This document shows positions 7,537-15,096 of a DNA stretch of 64,000 nt, in pieces. The notes under the pieces are model-generated. The model made no database searches. It was given only the letters and a program-made list of their open reading frames with translations, and was not told the DNA's origin. The position numbers and the translations under genes are program-made. The DNA lies in contig CAVOGX010000014.1 in NCBI GenBank assembly GCA_963695505.1, forward strand, positions 62,001 to 126,000, given 5' to 3'. This DNA comes from JACSRF01 sp963695505. GTDB lineage: Bacteria > Chloroflexota > Anaerolineae > Promineifilales > Promineifilaceae. How positions within the stretch are numbered: the stretch's first letter is position 1; each line of letters begins with the position of its first letter.

Positions 7537-8376
7537 CTACCGACGCTTCTTGGTGCGACGACGGAATATATACTTGTCGGTACGTTTGTTGCGGCGCGTC
7601 CGTCTACCCTGAGCTGGTTGACCCCAAGGCGTTTTGGGTCCAGGCATACCAATCGGTGAACGTCCCTCGCCACCACCGTGCGGATGATCGTTGGGATTCA
7701 TCGCTGAGCCACGCACTGTTGGACGAATACCCAGGTGACGTTTACGCCCAGCCTTACCTAGTTTTACGTTACCATGCTCCACATTCCCGACCTGGCCAAT
7801 GGTCGCCAGGCAGTTCTTGGGAACATAGCGTTCTTCACCCGAAGGTAAGCGCAGCGTGACATACAATGGGTGATCTTTAGCCAGCAACTGGGCAGAAGTC
7901 CCAGCTGAGCGTACCAATTGACCACCTTTTCCCTCTTGGAGCTCAATGTTATGAATTTGCGTGCCGAGGGGGATGTTATTCAGAGGTAAAGCATTTCCCG
8001 GCCGGATCTCCGCTATCGGGCCGCTCATCACCGAATCACCAACGCGTAATCCTAGTGGAGCGATAATATAGCGCTTTTCGCCATCTGCGTAATAAAGGAG
8101 CGCAATACGAGCCGAGCGATTGGGATCATACTCTATGGTTTTTACAAGAGCCGGAACCCCAAACTTATCACGCCTAAAATCAATCAGACGATAGCGGCGT
8201 TTGTGGCCACCGCCACGATGGCGAATTGTAATTTTCCCGCGAAAATTTCGTCCACCACGCTTTCGTAGCCCTTTAGTCAAAGACCTTTCGGGATAAGAAT
8301 GTGTCACTTCCTCAAAAGTTTGGCCGCTCATATCTCGGCGACCAGGGGAAGTAGGCTTAAATACTTTTATTGGCAT
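7537..8376 (-). CDS. rplB: 50S ribosomal protein L2
   Basis: L2 is required for subunit association and peptidyl-transferase assembly. The 279-residue product has the N-terminal RLIDFRRDKFGVPALV and the C-terminal signature TVRGSAMNPNDHPHGGGEGR with the conserved histidine region. Length is normal. It lies after rplW, separated by 92 nt without a recognised feature, and before rpsS. Confidence 0.97.
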   Translation of the reverse strand: MPIKVFKPTSPGRRDMSGQTFEEVTHSYPERSLTKGLRKRGGRNFRGKITIRHRGGGHKRRYRLIDFRRDKFGVPALVKTIEYDPNRSARIALLYYADGEKRYIIAPLGLRVGDSVMSGPIAEIRPGNALPLNNIPLGTQIHNIELQEGKGGQLVRSAGTSAQLLAKDHPLYVTLRLPSGEERYVPKNCLATIGQVGNVEHGNVKLGKAGRKRHLGIRPTVRGSAMNPNDHPHGGGEGRSPIGMPGPKTPWGQPAQGRRTRRNKRTDKYIFRRRTKKRR

Positions 8377-8468
8377 AAGACCTCCAGAGACGGAATCAGT
8401 TAGTTTGAAAACTTATAGGAACAAGACCCCACAAATTAGCAAACCTCATCCCTGATCTAATCTATTCT

Positions 8469-8762
8469 TTATACACCTTCAAACAAATCAATACTGTCAC
8501 CCGTTGCAAGGGTAACAATTGCTTTTTTCCAGCCTGTTTTGCGGGTAGTTACACGACGCCAGCGCCTTGCTCTTTTTGCAGGCATGTTTGCTACACGCAC
8601 TCTCTCAACCGTAACATCGGGCCAGGCTAGCTCAATGGCTTGCTTAATTTGAACTTTATTTGCCCGAGAATCTACAACAAATGTGTACTGATTTAATTCG
8701 TCTGCCATGAAGTTACTTTTTTCAGTTACTACAGGTCGACGGATAATTTCACGCCAATGCAT
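8469..8762 (-). CDS. rplW: 50S ribosomal protein L23
   Basis: L23 borders the tunnel exit and is the docking site for trigger factor and SRP. The 97-residue sequence has the family core IIRRPVVTEKSNFMADELNQ, YTFVVDSRANKVQIKQAIE and ARRWRRVTTRKTGWKKAIVT. It starts 4 nt after the rplD stop, suggesting coupling. Confidence 0.97.
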   Translation of the reverse strand: MHWREIIRRPVVTEKSNFMADELNQYTFVVDSRANKVQIKQAIELAWPDVTVERVRVANMPAKRARRWRRVTTRKTGWKKAIVTLATGDSIDLFEGV

Positions 8763-8765
8763 TGG

Positions 8766-9416
8766 TTATGCCTCCTCTTCAACCTCTTCCTCACCAGTAT
8801 TGAGGAAACCATCAAGAACTTCAAGGGCAGCCAGAGGCATAACAATTTTGTTATAGCCTAATAAATCTCGAACATTAAGATAATTGGCGTGCAGTGCTTT
8901 AACGCCTGTCAAATTCCGAGCCGATTTCTCTACGGTCTCATTTCTTCCTGGTAACAAAAGTAATGTGCTTTCACCGGAAGCGACTGCTTTCAGCAGTTGG
9001 ACGATCTCCTTCGATTTTGGAGCATCCATCTGAATATTGTCCAAGACTACCAGATCACCATTGCTTGCCTTCACGCTTAATGCAGAACGAAGCGCAGCCC
9101 GGCGCATTTTTCGCGGCATGCTTTTTGTATACTTACGCATCTGCGGGCCATGAGCAACTCCACCACCCACAAAAATAGGCGCACGACGGCTACCATGGCG
9201 TGCACGACCTGTCCCTTTTTGACGATATACTTTTGCCGTTGTTCTATTAACCTCAGAGCGCCCCTTAACTTTATGGGTTCCAAGGCGGGCATTTGCAAGC
9301 TGGCGAACCAACGCCTGATGCATCAGGTCGCGATTTATATCTGCCTCGAATATGCTTGCCGGAAGAGTGACATCACTGACTTCCTGGCCAGCCATGTTGT
9401 ATACTGGTACTTTCAT
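8766..9416 (-). CDS. rplD: 50S ribosomal protein L4
   Basis: L4 is an assembly protein with an extended loop in the exit tunnel and, in E. coli, an autoregulator of the S10 operon. I place the start at 9416 (MKVPVYNMAGQEVSDVTLP). The conserved loop TTAKVYRQKGTGRARHGSR and the following FVGGGVAHGPQMRKYTKSMP are present, and the tail is glutamate-rich (EEEVEEEA). About 216 residues, normal length. Confidence 0.97.
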   Translation of the reverse strand: MKVPVYNMAGQEVSDVTLPASIFEADINRDLMHQALVRQLANARLGTHKVKGRSEVNRTTAKVYRQKGTGRARHGSRRAPIFVGGGVAHGPQMRKYTKSMPRKMRRAALRSALSVKASNGDLVVLDNIQMDAPKSKEIVQLLKAVASGESTLLLLPGRNETVEKSARNLTGVKALHANYLNVRDLLGYNKIVMPLAALEVLDGFLNTGEEEVEEEA

Positions 9417-9429
9417 CACTAAACCTCCG

Positions 9430-10098
9430 CTAGCTCTTTGCAGCATCCCGAATAATTACTAAGCCGCCCTTTGCGCCAGGAACTGCACCCTTAACAGCGA
9501 GCAGATTTTTCTCAACGTCTATGCGCACGATTTCCAAATTTTGCGCTGTATAACGCACATCGCCATAATGGCCAGGCATTCTCTTTCCCTTAAACACATG
9601 GGCCGTACCTGAGGCAGCACCAATCGAACCGGGTGCACGGTGACGATCAGATTGACCGTGGGTCCTTACGCCTCCGCCAAAGCCATAACGCTTCACGGTA
9701 CCGGCAAAGCCGCGCCCTTTTGTCTGCCCCGTCACATCAATGCGATCTCCGGCCGCAAACTGTTCAACCGTAATGACTTGGCCAACCTCATACTCTTCCG
9801 CATTTCTTGTGCGGAACTCGCGTAGGTGACGAACAGGCGCAGAACCGGCAACTTTTTTTCGATGTGGGTGCTTTTTATCGGTTTTTAACAATCCCAAATG
9901 GCCACGTTGACCCTTGGATAGTCGTGACTCTTTAACATCGCCAAAACCAACCTGAACAGCTTCATAGCCATCCTTCTCATTGGTTTTTACTTGTGTCACA
10001 GTACACGGGCCAGCTTGTATAATGGTTACAGGGGTTACAATTCCTGCTTCATCAAACACCTGGCTCATGCCCAGTTTAATGCCTAGTAAACCTTTCAT
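9430..10098 (-). CDS. rplC: 50S ribosomal protein L3
   Basis: L3 is an early assembly protein near the peptidyl-transferase centre. The 222-residue sequence starts MKGLLGIKLGMSQVFDEAG and carries the long extension with GQTKGRGFAGTVKRYGFGGG, RTHGQSDRHRAPGSIG and GKRMPGHYGDVRYTAQNLEI. Length is normal; position after rpsJ is standard S10 order. Confidence 0.97.
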   Translation of the reverse strand: MKGLLGIKLGMSQVFDEAGIVTPVTIIQAGPCTVTQVKTNEKDGYEAVQVGFGDVKESRLSKGQRGHLGLLKTDKKHPHRKKVAGSAPVRHLREFRTRNAEEYEVGQVITVEQFAAGDRIDVTGQTKGRGFAGTVKRYGFGGGVRTHGQSDRHRAPGSIGAASGTAHVFKGKRMPGHYGDVRYTAQNLEIVRIDVEKNLLAVKGAVPGAKGGLVIIRDAAKS

Positions 10099-10157
10099 AT
10101 CAACCTCCCAGGACTGTCAGCTACCAGGCTAAAGCTGCATCATCCTTCTGGTCCAAT

Positions 10158-10466
10158 TTATATTGAAATCTCAATGTCGACACCCGCTGGCAAATTTAAC
10201 CGCATAAGGGTATCGATTGTCTTTGAATCCGGATTGATCACATCGATCAACCGCTTGTGTGTTCTAATCTCAAAATGTTCGTGTGAGTCTTTGTCAATAA
10301 ACGTGCTGCGACGCACTGTAAATCTTTCTATTCGTGTTGGTAATGGTACCGGACCTATTACACGAGCTCCTGTACGTTCGGCCGTGCCAACAATGCGTTT
10401 AGCAGATTGGTCTAATACACGATGGTCGTAAGCCTTTAAACGAATGCGGATTTTTTGCTTTGCCAT
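10158..10466 (-). CDS. rpsJ: 30S ribosomal protein S10
   Basis: S10 (NusE) is a small-subunit head protein that also works in antitermination complexes. I place the start at 10466 (MAKQKIRIRLKAYDHRVLDQ), the universal N-terminus; the frame is open 27 codons further upstream into tuf, which is not coding. The VIGPVPLPTRIERFTVRRS and HEHFEIRTHKRLIDVINP signatures are present. 102 residues, normal. It follows tuf by about 50 nt. Confidence 0.97.
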   Translation of the reverse strand: MAKQKIRIRLKAYDHRVLDQSAKRIVGTAERTGARVIGPVPLPTRIERFTVRRSTFIDKDSHEHFEIRTHKRLIDVINPDSKTIDTLMRLNLPAGVDIEISI

Positions 10467-10515
10467 AATCGCCTCAGGATGTAAGGCATTAAATACAATG
10501 CCTTGATACACCAAA

Positions 10516-11718
10516 TTACGCCAGGATTTTGGTAATAACCCCAGCACCTACCGTCAACCCACCTTCACGAATTGCGAATCGCTGCCCTTCTTCCAGAGCT
10601 ACCGGTGTAATCAACCTCACTATCAGGTTCACATTGTCCCCTGGCATCACCATCTCTACCCCTTCCGGCAGCGTGATCTCTCCCGTCACGTCCATCGTCC
10701 GAATGTAGAACTGCGGACGATACCCAGGGAAGAATGCCTTGTGCCGCCCACCTTCATCCTTGCGCAGCACGTACACTTCGCTCATGAACTCCGTGTGCGG
10801 GGTGATGCTGCCCGGCTTGGCCAATACCTGCCCGCGCTCTACTTCGTCCCGGCCTACACCACGCAGCAGCAAACCAGCATTGTCCCCTGCTTCGACCTTG
10901 TCCAGGACCTTGTGGAACATCTCCATGGAGGTCACGACCACCTTGCGGATGTCGTCCTTCAGCCCCACGATTTCTACTTCGGTGTTGGGGGTCATGGTCC
11001 CGCGGTCGACACGGCCGGTGACTACCGTCCCGCGCCCCTTGATGCTGAAGACGTCTTCCACGGACATCAAGAAGGGTTTGTCGGTCTCGCGCTCAGGAGT
11101 CGGTACGTACTCGTCCACCACGCGCATCAGCTCCCAAATGGGGGCGTATTCCGGGGCGTCGGGGTCGCTGCTCTCGCACTCCAGGGCTTGCAGCGCGCTG
11201 CCGCGCACAATGGGTGTCTCGTCCCCAGGAAATTCGTAGCTGTCTAGCAGCTCGCGCAGCTCTAGCTCCACCAGCTCCAGCAGCTCTTCATCGTCCATCA
11301 TGTCGCATTTGTTCAGGAAGATCACCATGGCCGGCACTTCTACCTGACGGGCGAGCAGGACGTGTTCCCGCGTTTGGGGCATGGGTCCGTCGGGGGCGGC
11401 GACTACCAGAATGGCTCCGTCCATCTGGGCGGCGCCGGTAATCATGTTTTTGATGTAGTCCCGATGTCCAGGGCAGTCCACGTGGGCATAGTGCCGGTTT
11501 TCGGTCTGGTACTCGACATGGGAGATGGCAATCGTAATCCCGCGCTCTTTTTCTTCGGGCGCGTTGTCGATCTGGTCGAAGGCAGAGAAGTCTGCCAGAC
11601 CTTTCAGCGACAGGGTTTTGGTGATTGCGGCCGTCAGGGTGGTTTTCCCATGGTCGATGTGACCGATGGTCCCGACGTTGACATGGGGCTTTTCACGTAC
11701 AAATTTTTCTTTCGCCAT
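10516..11718 (-). CDS. tuf: Elongation factor Tu
   Basis: EF-Tu delivers aminoacyl-tRNA to the ribosome with GTP. The G-domain motifs are visible: P-loop GHIDHGKTTL, switch II region DCPGHRDY, NKCD and the GSALQAL motif, followed by the two beta-barrel domains (RGTVVTGRVDRG; GYRPQFYIRTMDVTGEI). 400 residues, complete. Base composition is clearly richer in G+C than in its neighbours: 43 of 60 bases at 11341-11400 against 22 of 60 at 13141-13200 in fusA. This suggests a different codon optimisation or homogenisation with another tuf copy. It contains no ACGGCCGT octamer. Confidence 0.98.
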   Translation of the reverse strand: MAKEKFVREKPHVNVGTIGHIDHGKTTLTAAITKTLSLKGLADFSAFDQIDNAPEEKERGITIAISHVEYQTENRHYAHVDCPGHRDYIKNMITGAAQMDGAILVVAAPDGPMPQTREHVLLARQVEVPAMVIFLNKCDMMDDEELLELVELELRELLDSYEFPGDETPIVRGSALQALECESSDPDAPEYAPIWELMRVVDEYVPTPERETDKPFLMSVEDVFSIKGRGTVVTGRVDRGTMTPNTEVEIVGLKDDIRKVVVTSMEMFHKVLDKVEAGDNAGLLLRGVGRDEVERGQVLAKPGSITPHTEFMSEVYVLRKDEGGRHKAFFPGYRPQFYIRTMDVTGEITLPEGVEMVMPGDNVNLIVRLITPVALEEGQRFAIREGGLTVGAGVITKILA

Positions 11719-11767
11719 TTTTACTTCCCTCTCTGCAACTCAAATAATTTAAATAATACAGGCTAGA

Positions 11768-13843
11768 TCATCCGCCACGGAGAATAGTTCGAGCAATTTC
11801 CTCACTAACCGGAGCGTAATGATCAAACTCCATCGTAAACGTCCCTCGTCCTTGGGTCATCGAGCGCAACCGTGTAGCATAACCAAACATTTCAGCCAGT
11901 GGAACTTTTGCGCGGATTGATTGAACATTTTCAGTACGCATTTCCATACCCTCAATCATGCCCCGCCGGGACGAAAGGTTGCCGATAACATCTCCTGTGT
12001 AGTCTTCAGGAGTTACAACCTCTACAGACATTATTGGTTCAAGCAAAACCGGGTTGCCTTTTTGCGCCCCATCTTTAAGGGCCATCGAACCTGCAATTTT
12101 AAAGGCCATTTCGGATGAGTCGACTTCGTGAAAGGACCCATCGTAAAGAGTAGCTTTGAGGTCTACTAACGGATAACCTGCTAAAACACCACTATCTAAT
12201 GCTTCTAAAATACCAGACTCAACGGGCTTGATATACTCTTTTGGAAGAATTCCGCCAACAATGCCATTTTCAAAAACGAACCCGGAACCTGGTGGCAACG
12301 GTTCCAGGCGAAGGATAGCATGCCCATATTGCCCTCGACCACCTGTTTGACGAACAAATCGACCTTCTGCTTTATCAATTTTTCGGGTAATAGTTTCCCT
12401 ATAAGCAACGCGCGGTGTTCCTACATTTGCTTCAACTTTAAACTCACGAAGCATTCGATCCACGAGAACTTCTAAATGCAACTCACCCATGCCATACAGT
12501 ACAGTTTGACCCGTCTGCTCATCAGTTCTCACCTGAAAAGTGGGATCTTCCTCAGAAAGAGCTTTTAAGGCAATGCCCAACTTATCTTGATCGGCGTTGG
12601 TCTTAGGCTCAATAGCCATCATAATGACAGGTTGTGGAAATTCGATAGATTCCAGAGCAATTGGATGAGCATAATCACACAAGGTTTCGCCGGTAAAAGT
12701 TTGTTTTAAGCCCAATGTGGCGGCGATGTCCCCTGCTCTAACCTCTTTCAAATCTTCTCGATGGTCGGCGTGCATGCGTAGAATTCGGCCAATTCTTTCT
12801 TTCCGATTTTTCGTTGAGTTAAGAACTGAAGAACCGCTTTCCAAAATCCCGGAATAAACTCGGAAGTAAGCCAATCTGCCTACATAAGGGTCAGTAACAA
12901 TCTTAAATACCAAGGCTGAGAGCGGTGCATCATCCGAAGCTTCCCGCGTTTCTTCCTGGCTAGTAAATGGATTCACACCATCCATCGGAGGTACATCTAA
13001 TGGGGATGGCAAGTAATAAACAATTGCGTCAAGCACGCGCTGCACACCCTTATTACGCAGAGCTGTTCCACACAAAACAGGTGTTACATCACCACGGATA
13101 GTTGCCTTGCGTAAAGCTTCCCGCAATTCGTCAAGTAAAATTTCTTCTCCCTCGAGGTAACGCATCATTAAATCATCATCAGTTTCCACAATGTATTCAA
13201 TGATGATCTTACGTGCACGTTCAGCTTCTTCCTTGACTTCATCAGGCATAGGCACGGTAACAGCCTGGGTACCCAGATCTTCTTCGACCCAAACAAAGGC
13301 TTCCATTGTAAGAAGATCAACAATCCCGCGAAAATCTGATTCCGCACCAATTGGCCATTGAATAGCGATTGGTGTTGCACCCAGGCGTTCACGAATCATG
13401 CCAATGGTTCGCTCAAAATCAGCGCCAATGCGATCCATTTTATTGACAAAGCAGATACGAGGTACGTTGTATTCATCCGCTTGTCGCCATACTGTTTCGG
13501 ATTGAGGTTCCACACCTGCCACAGCATCAAATACTACTACGCCACCATCTAACACACGGAGGCTTCTTTGTACTTCAGCTGTAAAATCAATATGGCCAGG
13601 CGTATCGATGATATTAATCTGATGATCCAACCAATAAGTAGTTGTAGCCGCCGACGTAATGGTGATACCACGCTCCTGCTCTTGTACCATATGATCCATC
13701 GTAGCAGTGCCATCATGCACCTCGCCCATTCGATGGATTCTTCCTGTGTAGTACAAGATACGTTCGGTTGTAGTGGTTTTGCCCGCGTCAATGTGCGCAA
13801 TAATGCCTATGTTGCGGACCTTCTCCAATGGAAGACGGCTCAT
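11768..13843 (-). CDS. fusA: Elongation factor G
   Basis: EF-G drives ribosomal translocation using GTP. Domain order is complete in about 691 residues: G domain with AHIDAGKTTTTERIL, DTPGHIDF and NKMDR, domain II (YFRVYSGILESGS), domain III (EPKTNADQDKLGIALK), domain IV (RQTGGRGQYGHA) and domain V ending FTMEFDHYAPVSEEIA. The start at 13843 (MSRLPLEKVRNIGIIAHID) is preceded by one extra in-frame ATG. It sits between rpsG and tuf in standard str-operon order. Confidence 0.98.
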   Translation of the reverse strand: MSRLPLEKVRNIGIIAHIDAGKTTTTERILYYTGRIHRMGEVHDGTATMDHMVQEQERGITITSAATTTYWLDHQINIIDTPGHIDFTAEVQRSLRVLDGGVVVFDAVAGVEPQSETVWRQADEYNVPRICFVNKMDRIGADFERTIGMIRERLGATPIAIQWPIGAESDFRGIVDLLTMEAFVWVEEDLGTQAVTVPMPDEVKEEAERARKIIIEYIVETDDDLMMRYLEGEEILLDELREALRKATIRGDVTPVLCGTALRNKGVQRVLDAIVYYLPSPLDVPPMDGVNPFTSQEETREASDDAPLSALVFKIVTDPYVGRLAYFRVYSGILESGSSVLNSTKNRKERIGRILRMHADHREDLKEVRAGDIAATLGLKQTFTGETLCDYAHPIALESIEFPQPVIMMAIEPKTNADQDKLGIALKALSEEDPTFQVRTDEQTGQTVLYGMGELHLEVLVDRMLREFKVEANVGTPRVAYRETITRKIDKAEGRFVRQTGGRGQYGHAILRLEPLPPGSGFVFENGIVGGILPKEYIKPVESGILEALDSGVLAGYPLVDLKATLYDGSFHEVDSSEMAFKIAGSMALKDGAQKGNPVLLEPIMSVEVVTPEDYTGDVIGNLSSRRGMIEGMEMRTENVQSIRAKVPLAEMFGYATRLRSMTQGRGTFTMEFDHYAPVSEEIARTILRGG

Positions 13844-13858
13844 CACTCAATCCTTAAA

Positions 13859-14329
13859 TTAAAACCTAAAATGAGAAAATGCCCTGTTGGCTTCTGCCAT
13901 ACGGTGGGTGTCATCACGTTTCTTAACTGCTGCCCCCTGATTGCCAGCCGCATCCATAAACTCATTAGCCAGTTTTTCAGCCATGGACTTACCGCCACGA
14001 GATCTCGCAGCCGTTAAAAGCCAGCGCATGGCTAACGAAATCTGACGATGCGGATCAACAGGAACAGGAACTTGATAAGTGGCGCCGCCAACGCGGCGCG
14101 GTTTTACCTCGATTTGAGGTGTTACATTTTTCAATGCTTCTTCAAATACATCCACAGGATTACGTTTAGCACGTGATTCGACGAGATCGAAACTTTTATA
14201 AATCACGCCCTCCGCAGTACTTTTTTTGCCACCGCGCATGAGGCGATTGATAAACATTGAAACGTGCAGATTGTTATAACGTAAATCCGGTTCAACTACG
14301 CGTTGTTCCGGGCGATATCGTCTAGGCAT
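13859..14329 (-). CDS. rpsG: 30S ribosomal protein S7
   Basis: S7 nucleates assembly of the 30S head and, in E. coli, represses the str operon. The 156-residue sequence begins MPRRYRPEQRVVEPDLRYNN and contains FINRLMRGGKKSTAEGVIY, the beta-hairpin GGATYQVPVPVDPHRQ and the C-terminal KKRDDTHRMAEANRAFSHFR. Length is normal. It follows rpsL by 22 nt. Confidence 0.97.
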   Translation of the reverse strand: MPRRYRPEQRVVEPDLRYNNLHVSMFINRLMRGGKKSTAEGVIYKSFDLVESRAKRNPVDVFEEALKNVTPQIEVKPRRVGGATYQVPVPVDPHRQISLAMRWLLTAARSRGGKSMAEKLANEFMDAAGNQGAAVKKRDDTHRMAEANRAFSHFRF

Positions 14330-14351
14330 TTCTACATCCCCTCTGCATCAA

Positions 14352-14768
14352 TTATCTTGGTGCTCTCGTACCGTATTTTGAACGGCCTTTCTTTCTCTTT
14401 TCCACACCGCCGGCATCTAATGTGCCACGTACAATGTGGTAACGAACCCCTGGTAAATCCTTCACACGACCGCCACGAACCAACACTACCGAGTGGTCTT
14501 GCAAAGAGTGCCCTTCCCCAGGAATGTAGGCGGTCACTTCAATGCCGTTAGTAAGGCGCACACGGGCCACCTTCCGCAAGGCGGAATTGGGTTTTTTGGG
14601 CGTCATGGTTTTCACTTGTGTACACACGCCACGTTTTTGTGGTGCGCCCTTTGGCTGGCGCGTCCGACGCTGCTTAAAAGAGTTCAATGTCCATTGCAGC
14701 GCTGGAGCTGTGCTCTTTTTCGAACGAGCTTTACGCCCCTTGCGTACGAGCTGGTTTATTGTAGGCAC
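14352..14768 (-). CDS. rpsL: 30S ribosomal protein S12
   Basis: S12 lies at the decoding centre and is the classical streptomycin-resistance locus. The 138-residue protein contains RGVCTQVKTMTPKKPNSALR with a wild-type lysine (TPKKPNSAL) and the PGEGHSLQDHSVVLVRGGRV segment with the PGVRYHIVRG end. It is the first gene of the str-S10-spc series and has its own promoter (14991-15018) and a leader with two hairpins. Confidence 0.97.
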   Translation of the reverse strand: MPTINQLVRKGRKARSKKSTAPALQWTLNSFKQRRTRQPKGAPQKRGVCTQVKTMTPKKPNSALRKVARVRLTNGIEVTAYIPGEGHSLQDHSVVLVRGGRVKDLPGVRYHIVRGTLDAGGVEKRKKGRSKYGTRAPR

Positions 14769-14824
14769 GCAATTTTCTCCTTATAGTCGTTCTTGAAAGC
14801 TAATGACTATACACAGAACAATGA

Positions 14825-14904
14825 TGTGGCGAAACAGCGTGCCACACCATTACCTTCCGACAAATGGAGGCCATCGTAGCTCGCACAAAACTCGATGGCC
14901 TCCA
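14825..14904 (-). promoter_or_regulatory. Two hairpins in the rpsL leader
   Basis: The rpoB-rpsL gap holds two inverted repeats. One pairs TGGAGGCCATCG (14865-14876) with CGATGGCCTCCA (14893-14904), a perfect 12-bp stem. The other pairs 14822-14830 with 14841-14849 through TGTGGC/GCCACA and outer bases with one mismatch. Neither is followed by a convincing U-tract on the minus strand. They lie between the predicted rpsL start site and the rpsL ATG, so they could be the end of the rpoB transcript or an autoregulatory/attenuation element. Function is inferred from position only. The rest of the 14769-15096 gap holds the promoter and nothing else recognised. Confidence 0.55.
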
Positions 14905-14990
14905 GATTAAATTCTTCTATAAAATTTGGTAACCTAGCTACTTATTAAGTTAGGCACCCTCTTCATCTATTGGCAGACATACGAAGGCGT

Positions 14991-15018
14991 ATTCTAGCAC
15001 AATTAGAACGGTTGTCAA
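14991..15018 (-). promoter_or_regulatory. Predicted sigma-70-type promoter of the rpsL (str-S10-spc) cluster
   Basis: On the minus strand TTGACA (15018-15013) is followed after 16 nt by TAGAAT (14996-14991). The predicted start near 14984 leaves a leader of about 215 nt before rpsL. It is the only strong match in the rpoB-rpsL gap, and no promoter-like match of this quality was seen further down the ribosomal cluster. Confidence 0.7.
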
Positions 15019-15096
15019 ACACTATTCAACTTTAAACTCAGTAATTTATTCTGCTAAAACCCGAGGGCTTCTGCAGTGCAAAATAACCAGTTTAGC

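Noticed and set aside
10739..11247. Plus-strand frames over tuf
   Set aside because: High G+C and codon bias of tuf leave the opposite strand open by chance; EF-Tu motifs on the minus strand are complete.
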